Part shown: in pieces, positions 1 through 7,215 of the stretch
How the letters are laid out: every line of letters starts with the position of its first letter
Position numbering within the stretch: the stretch's first letter is position 1
DNA from: CAZJOD01 sp964547525
Lineage (GTDB): Bacteria; Bacillota; Clostridia; JAAYHZ01
Assembly (NCBI GenBank): GCA_964547525.1
Contig: CAZJOD010000172.1
Coordinates: 1 to 7,671 of the forward strand
Length of the DNA: 7,671 nucleotides
Direction of reading: 5' to 3'
The notes under the pieces: generated by a model
What the model was told of the DNA's origin: nothing
What the model saw: only the letters and a program-made list of their open reading frames with translations
Database searches by the model: none
Translations under genes and position numbers: made by a program

Positions 1-479
1 TTGATTTAATAAATAAAGATTTCATTTTGTCACGTTTTGATAAAAACCCCGATTTAGCGGTTAACCTGTATATAGATTTTGTAACAGGCTGTAATAATGT
101 AACACAAAAACAAGAGCTTCTGGATTTGATTCATAAAAGCATAACAGAAGAACCTTATGAATATCGAAGTTATCGGCATATATACCGTAGGGATCTATCA
201 CCGGAAACAATTATAAAAACAGTTACAGACACTTTTAACATCCAAGTTCCTGATTTTGTTAAATTGAAATACAATCGTTCCACATCCGATATAAAAGCGG
301 TATCGGTATTTCTTATGAGGTGTCTAAGCAACAGCTCATACAAAGATATCTGCAAAACACTTGGTGACATAACACTCTCCCAAACCGCCAAGCTCAACAC
401 CAAAGGTTTCAACTTAATGCAGAAACCAAAGTACAAAGAGCTTTTACCTTTGCTCTTGGAGAAAATAAAGGTAGCTTAA
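1..479 (+). CDS. Y1 (IS200-like/RAYT-type) transposase, C-terminal part, 5' end outside window
   Basis: The reading frame is open from the left edge to a TAA at 477-479, so this is the 3' part of a gene that starts upstream. The TTG at 27 has no ribosome site before it and lies inside a continuing frame, so it is not the start. The segment around residues ILSRF and LAVNLYIDFV, about 150 residues before the end, resembles the region that follows the catalytic Y1 domain in clostridial REP-associated tyrosine transposases. The last 45 residues (SYKDICKTLG and following) look like a helix-turn-helix, as is usual at the C-terminus of these proteins. The HUH and tyrosine motifs would lie outside the window, so activity cannot be judged. 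A terminator follows 45 bp after the stop. A second gene of the same family, same orientation, starts at 7394. Family assignment is by pattern resemblance only. Confidence 0.62.
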   Translation, partial: DLINKDFILSRFDKNPDLAVNLYIDFVTGCNNVTQKQELLDLIHKSITEEPYEYRSYRHIYRRDLSPETIIKTVTDTFNIQVPDFVKLKYNRSTSDIKAVSVFLMRCLSNSSYKDICKTLGDITLSQTAKLNTKGFNLMQKPKYKELLPLLLEKIKVA

Positions 480-524
480 AAAGTTAGCAAACGCAAATTC
501 CATATATACCATTATTTCGTTTCT

Positions 525-553
525 GAACATGGTTCCATCCATGTTCTTTTTTT
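525..553 (+). terminator. Intrinsic terminator after the left transposase gene
   Basis: A perfect 8-bp stem, GAACATGG (525-532) and CCATGTTC (539-546), closes a 6-base loop and is followed by seven T residues (547-553). The polarity fits termination of the rightward transposase gene that ends at 479. Read on the other strand, no T run follows the stem, so it should not act on the leftward genes. IS200-like elements also carry hairpins near their right end, so the stem could double as such a site. Confidence 0.85.
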
Positions 554-696
554 GTTCTAAAACGCCTTAATCCTTTAATTTCTCGTTTTTAAACTAAATA
601 TATAAGAAAATCATCATATTTTAGTTACATATTCTTCAATTTATTGTTAATATATGTTAGCTAATTGTAATAAGTTGAGATGCGTCCCTGATAGAA

Positions 697-1287
697 TTAT
701 GTGCCATTTGAATCACCTTCTATGATTTTATTGGTATAATGTTTTAGATCCCATACAGAATTATATCTCATGTTCTTGTCAATATTCGGTATTTCAATGG
801 AAGCTACATTTGATATTTGTAAAAGGCATCGATAAATGTGAGAACGAAGTAATTCAAGAGCACCATAATATATATCTTTATAATATCTATTTGAATTAAA
901 TTGAGCTTGTAATTTATTCGCCTCAGTGTATGTGAAAAACTACCTAATAGAATCAAGAATCAATTCAACTAATAGATAAAGCCCAGAATCTGTATAATCC
1001 ATTAATTCAACTTGCTTATCGACTAATAATACTCGTATTTCGTGTAAAGAGGCAAGAGCATGTTTGATGCAAGAATCACAACACTCGTATGAATTCAAAA
1101 CTCTTTTATCAGCTAGCCTAATAACAATTTCCCGCGCAATCTTTCTTTCTTTATTATCAGGTATAATATTTAAGCTTATAAACGGCAGAGTTATTGTAAT
1201 GCCATCTACTGAATCTACAGCTTGTTTTATCTTGCGTTTTAATATTGATGAAATATCAATACGCATCCCGGTTCCTTGTCGTTTCAT
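697..1287 (-). pseudogene. Unrecognised ~196-residue protein interrupted by one in-frame TAG
   Basis: The ATG at 1287-1285 is preceded by a strong ribosome site (AGAGGTG, then four A residues). The frame runs 115 codons to a TAG at 940-942. The same frame then stays open for another 80 codons to a TAA at 697-699. The second part reads like ordinary protein (for example YYGALELLRSHIYRCLL and SVWDLKHYTNK). Such a long open extension is unlikely by chance in DNA this AT-rich, so I treat both parts as one gene with a nonsense mutation at codon 116. The protein is mixed charged and hydrophobic, with no signal peptide or membrane segment. A Cys cluster (YECCDSC, residues 67-73) precedes a helical stretch. 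I do not recognise the family. It lies 70 bp downstream of the deaminase remnant on the same strand, so the two may once have been an operon. A 115-residue product could still be made. Confidence 0.62.
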
Positions 1288-1291
1288 TTTT

Positions 1292-1298
1292 CACCTCT
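1292..1298 (-). promoter_or_regulatory. Ribosome binding site of the unrecognised gene
   Basis: On the minus strand AGAGGTG stands four bases before the ATG at 1287. An in-frame TGA just upstream (overlapping this site) excludes a longer N-terminus. This fixes the start and argues that the frame was a true gene. Confidence 0.65.
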
Positions 1299-1357
1299 TT
1301 CATAAACTTCCTAATGACACATGAAGTATTTCGTGGATTTCGATGACACCGGAACTG

Positions 1358-1945
1358 CTATTTTTTAATTTTTTCTATTATCATTTCAGGTCTAAACTCA
1401 GTTATCATTGCTAATTCATCCTTATATGAAATGCGCTGAGTATATAAAGATATATAAGCATTACCTATCGCCCCATATTACAGTTGCATCATAGGATTAT
1501 TCTCAGTACCAAACATTAGTATATGATTTTGAGATATCCCAGGATAAGGATCTATATAAAAAATCTTTTTAATACCTAATTGATACGCCTTTTTTGCACA
1601 TAGTTCACACGGACTTGCCGTTGTAAATAAGTAACCACCTCGAACTCCCTCACCTCCATATTTTGATACTTGGAGAAAAGCATTTTCTTCAGCATGTAAA
1701 GCTCTTGTGTGAACTTGATTCTCTTTATCTTTCATCTCATTGTATATATCTTTAAAACAATACGGGTATAAGCGACCTCCAAGTTTTTGATAATCGATAC
1801 TTTCACATATTACCTTTATAGCTTCTGAGAAATCACAATCTGTTATTTCATAATAACTATAGGACTCTCTATCTTTATTTTCACAATATTGTCTTACATC
1901 TCTTAATCCGCAAGACAAATGGCCTTTTGGAACTTCAGTATAATT
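1358..1945 (-). pseudogene. Remnant of an anti-phage dCTP deaminase-like gene (AvcD/DcdV type), 5'-truncated and with an in-frame TAA
   Basis: The frame opens after a TAA at 1946-1948. It carries a zinc-dependent cytidine/deoxycytidylate deaminase signature: HAE (codons at 1696-1688) with the catalytic Glu, then SPCELC (Cys codons 1609-1607 and 1600-1598). The segments VPKGH, RALHAEENAFLQ, LFTTASPCELCAKKAYQLGI and YIDPYPGIS match, from memory, the C-terminal deaminase domain of anti-phage dCTP deaminases, which deplete dCTP during phage infection. A TAA at 1478-1480 ends the main frame after NPMMQL. The next 39 codons in the same frame restore the expected end (GAIGNAYISLY, then SYKDEL) up to a TAG at 1358-1360. 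The usual N-terminal P-loop kinase-like domain and the first part of the deaminase fold are absent. The possible TTG at 1918 has no ribosome site. I infer a non-functional remnant. It could instead belong to a related dCMP deaminase family. Confidence 0.7.
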
Positions 1946-2108
1946 TTAATGAATTCTTTTTTTAATTTAATGATAAAGCTTCAAATAACTCGTTTTTCAA
2001 ATTTCAAACAATAGTTATCATTTCTTAACACATCCATATCTTCTATATCGTTTATATAAAATCTTAGCGTGCTGATCTTACATGCTTGATATTTCCTTCT
2101 ATATAACA
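1946..2108. other. Junction between the sugar cluster and the deaminase remnant
   Basis: This 163-bp stretch separates the intact fusion gene from the deaminase remnant. It contains no convincing gene, promoter or strong terminator. The missing 5' part of the deaminase gene should have lain here, so a deletion or insertion breakpoint probably falls in this interval. One minus-strand frame is open until a TGA at 1981-1983 but has no start signal and resembles nothing I know. Confidence 0.4.
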
Positions 2109-4754
2109 CTACACCCTCACCAACCTAGACCCCTTAACCGGAATACTTACCGTAATCCCATTCTCAAATCCACGCGGATCATAATACTTCGTCTTCAGCT
2201 CGTTAATAACTCTAGGTACAGCTTCATCTTGTGCCAATATCATTACACAACCACCAAGACCGGCACCGGATAACTGAGCTCCGAGAACTCCGTCAATTCT
2301 TTTAGCTGTATCTACAATAAAGTCTATTTCAGGAGTTGAACATGCATAACCTCCCGGCTGATTCTCAAGTTGTGCTCTGGCAACACGCTCTACATTTTCA
2401 CTCTTTAGATCATCTATTAATGATTGTAAAACCTTATCCGATAAATCATAATCAAATTTATGCATAACTCCTTTTTCGTCAAACATAACAATTCGATCTC
2501 CGTCATGACTTATATTCATCATCCGACCAAATCCTTCAAAATCTCCTTGTTCTAAAAGCTTTGCACATAGAAACGATCTTCTACATTCTGCTATGCCATA
2601 CATAATAACCGTACGAATTTCATATTCTTTCGGCGTTTTATGTGTGGCCATAATTCTCTTTATATCTTGATGATATTCGGACGATATCTCTTTAAACAGA
2701 TTATCGGCTGACACCTTTTCGGGAATCGCTAACAACATAGAATATATGTAACTTGGCGTTACACCTAAAGTTTCCGGATTCAAGTCTCTAAGATATTTCA
2801 ACTTCTCTTTAAGTGTAGGAAATCTATCCTTAATCATCATAAAACCAAATTCATATGACGCTACTCTTTGGTTAAATAAATCTTTTGCATTAGTTGTTTT
2901 ATTTGCTTTCATAAAAGAATTGGCAACTAAAAGCTTATACCCTTTCGGAAACTCAACAGCACCTCTGTAACCAAACGGGAAAAATCCTAAACTCGCTATA
3001 TAACCCCTTTGAGCGAACTTCATAGCGGCATGATCTCCGGCTCCACCGCGGGATCCGACAAACCATTCTCCTTCTCCACATAAGTCAACAAATTGTTGTG
3101 GTGTTACATCTAAGTTATTTATAGCAACGGCGGCTTCCGCGGTAGCGACAACTATAGCGGATGAACTGGACAATCCCGCTGCAACCGGGATATTCCCGTT
3201 AAAGGCCATATCCATCCCTGTTAACGGTCTGTCTTTATAAAGATATTGTAAACGAATAATAGGCGCTTTAACATAATTCAACCAATCACCTTGGTTCAAC
3301 ATAACAAGTTGAGAAATTTCTTTTGATTCTAAAAATCTTAACCAATTATCCCAGTTAACATTCTTAAAGTGTTCTTCAATAGAAAAGGTTCTGTCTTTAA
3401 AATCAGGACAGGTATTAGATATATTAACTTCTTCGGAATTGGGAGATGCTACACAGATTACTTCTTTGTCAACTGATATTACATTAACATTTCCTCCCCT
3501 GTGTTCCACATGCCTTCCCATAAGATTAACACGCCCTGGAGCTCTGGTTATTACCGCCTTACGGTCCGCTCCGTATTTATTTTTAAAATGTTCAAGCACT
3601 TTTAAATATTCTTTTCTTCTCTCTTCTATAATATCATTATGCTCTCCATATATATCAACTAAAGCATCAAGTAAAGATTGTGGCATAACGTTAAACAAAT
3701 CTATCCATTCATTGACAGGCTTATACTCGGTAAAACTTAATTTACATTGATCTTTGGCTCCTGTTAAAATCTCTTTAACACGTAATAATTCCACTACATT
3801 GTTATATGTTAAAATGCTTTCTCTTTCTTTAACAATAACAATTGAAGATTTATAACCCTCGGTGTTACATATGAAATTTATCGCCTCGGTCAGGTATTCT
3901 TCTTTATCTGCATTATCGGTAGTCATCTTAGATAGACCGAATCTAAAAGCTTCAGGTTTAAACATATATATAGCCGAATTCACATACTTTGCTTTATCTA
4001 AAACTTCAGGTTCAAATTCGTCATTTCCAAGAGTAATCACAGAATTTTTTCTAAGTAACTCGGTGGCTTTATCTGTTTCTCCGTTTCTTATATATTCCAT
4101 GATGCCTTCCATCTGCAAGACAACTTTTTCACGTTTTCTTTCGGATGATATAATATTCTTGGATATATCTTCAATATCTTTTCTAGGATCCCTATCTTTA
4201 TAGCTACCGTTTTGAAGCTGGCTTAATATCTTTTTATATAATTCCGCCTTTTTTATATCCAAGCTTTCAACTATTCCGCGGACTTTACCGTTATTTAAGA
4301 CAATATGTCCTCCGGATGCATTGTATTCCTTAGGACCGACAACAAAACATAAATCTAAATTCTTATTTACAAATTCGGATATTAATCTTTCTATTACATC
4401 AGGTTCAATGATTTTATCTCCCATGGTAATTAGAACGGGACCTGTAGTACCATATGCTTCCATTGCATCAAAACCGATTCTTGCAGCGTTACCCGTACCT
4501 AAAGCTTCTTTTTGATATGCATAATTTACACCGTCATATGCTGATGAAATAGTATGCATAACTTGTTCCGCCATTGATCCGACCACTATGGTATATCTGT
4601 TTATACCTGCCGCTTTATAACGGTCCATTGAGTGCAGTATTGCAGGTTTTCCGTCAATAGGAAAGCACACTTTATGAGTATCTTTCGACTGCATTCTGGT
4701 ACCTTTACCTGCACATAGTATTATACATCCGGTTTGTATGTTATTGTTTATCAT
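2109..4754 (-). CDS. Bifunctional GlmU-like nucleotidyltransferase / galactokinase-like GHMP sugar kinase
   Basis: This 881-residue cytoplasmic protein has two domains. Residues 9-320 are a nucleotide-sugar pyrophosphorylase fold of the GlmU N-terminal type: LCAGKGTRM (13-21), Lys28, YQKEALGTGNAAR (80-92), the metal-binding GD (Asp113), GIVE (160-163), VNSAIYMF (258-265) and DNADKEEYLTE (280-290). No acetyltransferase beta-helix follows. Residues about 335-881 are galactokinase-like: APGRVNLMGRH (405-415), the ATP loop PVAAGLSSSSA (523-533), the likely catalytic base Asp574 in GGAGDHAAM, and LSGAGLGGCV (828-837). Together these would make a sugar-1-phosphate and then an NDP-sugar, as Bacteroides Fkp does for fucose but with the domains in reverse order (inference). 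Oddities are an insertion of about 80 residues after Glu163, and Arg414 and Glu417 in place of galactokinase Glu and Asp. A longer frame begins at a TTG at 4775, but GGAGGA nine bases before the ATG at 4754 selects the shorter start. It ends with TAG. The substrate is unknown. Confidence 0.86.
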   Translation of the reverse strand: MINNNIQTGCIILCAGKGTRMQSKDTHKVCFPIDGKPAILHSMDRYKAAGINRYTIVVGSMAEQVMHTISSAYDGVNYAYQKEALGTGNAARIGFDAMEAYGTTGPVLITMGDKIIEPDVIERLISEFVNKNLDLCFVVGPKEYNASGGHIVLNNGKVRGIVESLDIKKAELYKKILSQLQNGSYKDRDPRKDIEDISKNIISSERKREKVVLQMEGIMEYIRNGETDKATELLRKNSVITLGNDEFEPEVLDKAKYVNSAIYMFKPEAFRFGLSKMTTDNADKEEYLTEAINFICNTEGYKSSIVIVKERESILTYNNVVELLRVKEILTGAKDQCKLSFTEYKPVNEWIDLFNVMPQSLLDALVDIYGEHNDIIEERRKEYLKVLEHFKNKYGADRKAVITRAPGRVNLMGRHVEHRGGNVNVISVDKEVICVASPNSEEVNISNTCPDFKDRTFSIEEHFKNVNWDNWLRFLESKEISQLVMLNQGDWLNYVKAPIIRLQYLYKDRPLTGMDMAFNGNIPVAAGLSSSSAIVVATAEAAVAINNLDVTPQQFVDLCGEGEWFVGSRGGAGDHAAMKFAQRGYIASLGFFPFGYRGAVEFPKGYKLLVANSFMKANKTTNAKDLFNQRVASYEFGFMMIKDRFPTLKEKLKYLRDLNPETLGVTPSYIYSMLLAIPEKVSADNLFKEISSEYHQDIKRIMATHKTPKEYEIRTVIMYGIAECRRSFLCAKLLEQGDFEGFGRMMNISHDGDRIVMFDEKGVMHKFDYDLSDKVLQSLIDDLKSENVERVARAQLENQPGGYACSTPEIDFIVDTAKRIDGVLGAQLSGAGLGGCVMILAQDEAVPRVINELKTKYYDPRGFENGITVSIPVKGSRLVRV

Positions 4755-4763
4755 ATTGCTTAT

Positions 4764-4769
4764 TCCTCC
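4764..4769 (-). promoter_or_regulatory. Ribosome binding site that fixes the start of the fusion gene
   Basis: On the minus strand GGAGGA ends nine bases before the ATG at 4754-4752. The alternative TTG at 4775 lies upstream of this site and would place the ribosome site inside the coding sequence, so the protein begins MINNNIQTG. Confidence 0.85.
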
Positions 4770-4839
4770 GAACAATATCCGCTAAAATAAATAATATCCA
4801 CTTAAAAATCAAACTATAATCTCTTCTTATTTTACCATA

Positions 4840-5874
4840 TTATAACTTGACAGGTACACCTTTTTCAGCGGATTTATAAATTGCATGAATCAGTTCCATT
4901 GTTTTTCTCGCTTCGAACCCGGATACCATGGGTTCATCATTACCTGTAATACATGAAGCTATATTCTCAAAAAGTTTTATATAGCAAGAAAGAGCCGTAT
5001 CGTCATATTTGGTGACTTCCGGCTCTTTTTCGTTCTCAACATTCCAATGTACTATTGTATCCAAACTTTTTCCGCCCAGTTTAACCGTTCCTTTTTCACC
5101 GAACACAAATAATGTTTCTTCATAATTTTTCGGATATATGTTAACAGTACCTTCTATTGTGGCATATGCACCGTTTTTAAACTTTATTAACGCTAATCCC
5201 ACATCCTCTATTTCTATTTCAGGGTGCATCATATTATCGGTATACGCAAAAACTTCTACAGGTTCACTTCCCATTAACCATCTTAAAATATCGATACTGT
5301 GTATACATTGATTTAATAGTGTTCCGCCGTCCTGTTCTTTAGTTCCTCTCCATGCAGCCTGTTCATAATATGCTTTATTTCTGTTCCAGCGAATATGCAC
5401 TGTGGAATGTAGTAATTTACCGAACTTTCCTCCATCCAAAGCTTTTTTCACTTCCATGACCGAAGGAGAAAACCTCATTTGTTGGGAAACAAATAGTTTC
5501 AACCCTTTTTCTTTAGCCGTGTTTATCATGGCATCACAATCGTCTAAAGTTACAGCCATAGGTTTTTCAACTAATACATTAGTCCCGTGAGCAAGACAAT
5601 CTATTGTAATGGCACGATGTCGTCCGCTTTCGGTCGTAATATCCACTATATCCAAATCTTCTTTTTCTAACATTTCAATATAATTATCATAAACTTGAAT
5701 TCCATCAACATCGAACCCGTACTCTTTTATACTCTCCACAATTTTCTTACAGTTGTCTAAGGAACGGCTTGATATGGCCTTGATCTCATAGAAATTCTTC
5801 AAAGATGCCAATGCCTTTAAATGTCTTAATGCGATTCTGCTGCCTCCGATAATACCATATTTAATTTTTTGCAT
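4840..5874 (-). CDS. Gfo/Idh/MocA-family NAD(P)-dependent sugar oxidoreductase
   Basis: This 344-residue protein is full length for the family and has no signal peptide. Residues 1-125 form a Rossmann NAD(P) domain with GIIGGSR (7-13) near the N-terminus and the family motif EKP (103-105, Lys104). The C-terminal alpha/beta domain carries WRGT (175-178), DGGTLLNQCIH (182-192, with His192 at the usual catalytic position) and FGEKGTVKLGG (258-268). Members oxidise or reduce a ring hydroxyl of sugars or NDP-sugars, and WbpB/WlbA relatives act at C3 of UDP-GlcNAc-derived uronates. I would not assign that substrate here. The third position of the usual GxG-type loop is Ser12 rather than Gly. The ATG at 5874 is preceded by AGAGGAG (5890-5884) at good spacing. 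It lies 94 bp after the epimerase gene and 85 bp before the fusion gene, with no terminator visible in either gap, so it is probably co-transcribed with them. It ends with TAA. Confidence 0.88.
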   Translation of the reverse strand: MQKIKYGIIGGSRIALRHLKALASLKNFYEIKAISSRSLDNCKKIVESIKEYGFDVDGIQVYDNYIEMLEKEDLDIVDITTESGRHRAITIDCLAHGTNVLVEKPMAVTLDDCDAMINTAKEKGLKLFVSQQMRFSPSVMEVKKALDGGKFGKLLHSTVHIRWNRNKAYYEQAAWRGTKEQDGGTLLNQCIHSIDILRWLMGSEPVEVFAYTDNMMHPEIEIEDVGLALIKFKNGAYATIEGTVNIYPKNYEETLFVFGEKGTVKLGGKSLDTIVHWNVENEKEPEVTKYDDTALSCYIKLFENIASCITGNDEPMVSGFEARKTMELIHAIYKSAEKGVPVKL

Positions 5875-5968
5875 AATCTTTCACTCCTCTATTCATCGAT
5901 AGATATGAAATGTCGTAATACCCGCAAGTGGCAAACTTATATAATGATTATTTTAACTCAATGTAAAA

Positions 5969-6943
5969 TTATATATTTTCTTTATACCATTTAACGGCTT
6001 CTATAAAACCTTTTGTAAAATTCCAATCGGGATTGTACCCTATTAGTGTCTGAGCGTCCGAAGTATCTGCTAAACTGTGTCTTATATCTCCGGGTCTTTC
6101 ACCTACATAAATAGGTTCAATACTAACTCCCAGCTGTTCACACATCAATTGATACATCTGGTTAACCGTGAATCGTTCTCCGAAAGCAATATTGTATGCT
6201 CGTCCGCAAGCTTCTTTTGGAGCGAAACATGATTTTAAATTTGCTTCTATAACATTTTCAATGTATGTAAAATCTCTTGATTGTTCTCCGTCACCGTATA
6301 TCTGAACTCTTTCACCCGCTTTTAACGCCTTTATAAATTTCGGTATAACAGCGGCATACTGTGAATCGGGATCTTGCCTTCTGCCGAATACATTAAAGTA
6401 TCTTAGTCCTATACATTCCAAACCGTATACTTCCGTATATAACTTACCATATAACTCATTTACCTTTTTAGTTAATGCGTAAGGAGATAATATATTACCT
6501 TCCTGTCCTTCCTTTTTAGGCAATACAGGAGAGTCTCCGTATACCGAAGATGATGATGCATATACAAACCGTTTCACACCTTGCTGTTTTGCCGCTTCCA
6601 TCATATTTGACGTGCCTTTTATATTGTTATCTTCATATATCAAAGGAAATTTCATTGATCTTGGCACTGATCCTAAAGCCGCTTGATGTAAAACATAATC
6701 TACTCCCTCACATGCTTTCAAACAAGTATCATAATCCGTTATATTACCTTCTATAAATTGATAATTGGAATTATTTTTAAATTCCTCGACATTTATTTTT
6801 CTCCCGGTAGCGAAATTATCCAACCCTTTAACTTTACAACCCATTTTCAAAATCGCTTCTACAATATTAGAACCTATAAAACCGGCGGCTCCCGTTACTA
6901 AAAATACTGACGAACTTGAAACGTTTAAATTTTTATATCCCAT
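5969..6943 (-). CDS. wbpP: WbpP/TviC-like UDP-N-acetylhexosamine 4-epimerase (extended SDR)
   Basis: The 324-residue protein is an extended short-chain dehydrogenase with an NAD-binding VTGAAGFIGS (16-25), a Ser cluster SSSSVYGD (130-137) and the YxxxK pair Tyr155/Lys159. Several long segments match the UDP-GlcNAc/UDP-GalNAc 4-epimerase WbpP of Pseudomonas as I recall it: VDYVLHQAALGSVPRS (81-96), LRYFNVFGRRQDP (180-192), YAAVIPK (196-202) and RHSLAD (288-293). Ser290 aligns with WbpP Ser306, the small residue associated with room for the N-acetyl group, which supports a UDP-GlcNAc/UDP-GalNAc activity. A UDP-uronate form of the substrate is also possible. The ATG at 6943 follows CAGGAG (6956-6951) by seven bases. 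It is the first gene of the leftward cluster, so the operon promoter should lie just to its right. It ends with TAA. The family is secure. The symbol is by similarity and does not prove orthology. Confidence 0.88.
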   Translation of the reverse strand: MGYKNLNVSSSSVFLVTGAAGFIGSNIVEAILKMGCKVKGLDNFATGRKINVEEFKNNSNYQFIEGNITDYDTCLKACEGVDYVLHQAALGSVPRSMKFPLIYEDNNIKGTSNMMEAAKQQGVKRFVYASSSSVYGDSPVLPKKEGQEGNILSPYALTKKVNELYGKLYTEVYGLECIGLRYFNVFGRRQDPDSQYAAVIPKFIKALKAGERVQIYGDGEQSRDFTYIENVIEANLKSCFAPKEACGRAYNIAFGERFTVNQMYQLMCEQLGVSIEPIYVGERPGDIRHSLADTSDAQTLIGYNPDWNFTKGFIEAVKWYKENI

Positions 6944-6994
6944 TTGTTTACTCCTGATAATTACTGATTAATGATAAGTACTATTCTTTTATAT

Positions 6995-7023
6995 ATTTTA
7001 CAATAAAATTGATGCTTTTATAA
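6995..7023 (-). promoter_or_regulatory. Candidate promoter of the nucleotide-sugar cluster
   Basis: On the minus strand TTATAA (7023-7018), a 17-base spacer and TAAAAT (7000-6995) resemble a sigma-A promoter about 50 bases before the epimerase ATG. The -35 match is modest and the region is so AT-rich that chance matches are expected. Confidence 0.3.
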
Positions 7024-7190
7024 GATGTTTACATAATATTTATATTAAATTCTTGTTTCTCCCCAAAAATAAATATTGATACACTTTTAAATCCGGGTAA
7101 ATCTCAATGATAATCAATGAAACAAGTGCCAATAAAAATCACATATGACGATTTAAAATATATAAGGTATAGTGGTAATAAAAGATATGG

Positions 7191-7214
7191 TATTTTCACA
7201 TATATTTTCACATA
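7191..7214. repeat. Tandem 12-bp direct repeat
   Basis: TATTTTCACATA occurs twice back to back (7191-7202 and 7203-7214), immediately before the hairpin at 7216-7252. It may be a protein-binding pair or simple AT-rich slippage. No function can be assigned. Confidence 0.6.
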
Positions 7215-7215
7215 T

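Noticed and set aside
170..436. A minus-strand frame of 88 codons
   Set aside because: It is antisense to the transposase C-terminal coding sequence and has no supporting start signal.
1064..1324. A plus-strand frame of 86 codons
   Set aside because: It lies opposite the minus-strand gene, has no ribosome site and no family resemblance.
1916..1918. A TTG start giving a 146-residue free-standing deaminase
   Set aside because: No ribosome site precedes it, family-like sequence (VPKGH) continues upstream of it, and the C-terminal motifs continue beyond the stop, so this is a fragment of a longer gene.
697..1945. Stop-codon recoding or suppression in this genome as the reason for the two in-frame stops
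   Set aside because: Both TAA and TAG are involved, and the intact genes here end normally with TAA (477-479, 4840-4842, 5969-5971) and TAG (2109-2111). Nonsense mutation is simpler. Regulated readthrough cannot be fully excluded.
2058..2086. A possible terminator after the sugar cluster (AGCATG / CACGCT on the minus strand)
   Set aside because: The stem is only six pairs with one mismatch and is followed by a poor T run, so it is not convincing.
1981..2110. A minus-strand open frame of about 40 codons running to TGA at 1981, as a possible remnant of the missing deaminase N-terminus
   Set aside because: It is in a different frame from the deaminase, has no start signal and shows none of the P-loop or deaminase motifs I would expect.
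4755..4775. An upstream TTG start adding seven residues to the fusion protein
   Set aside because: The GGAGGA ribosome site lies within this segment and is spaced correctly for the ATG at 4754, so the extra residues would be the ribosome site itself.
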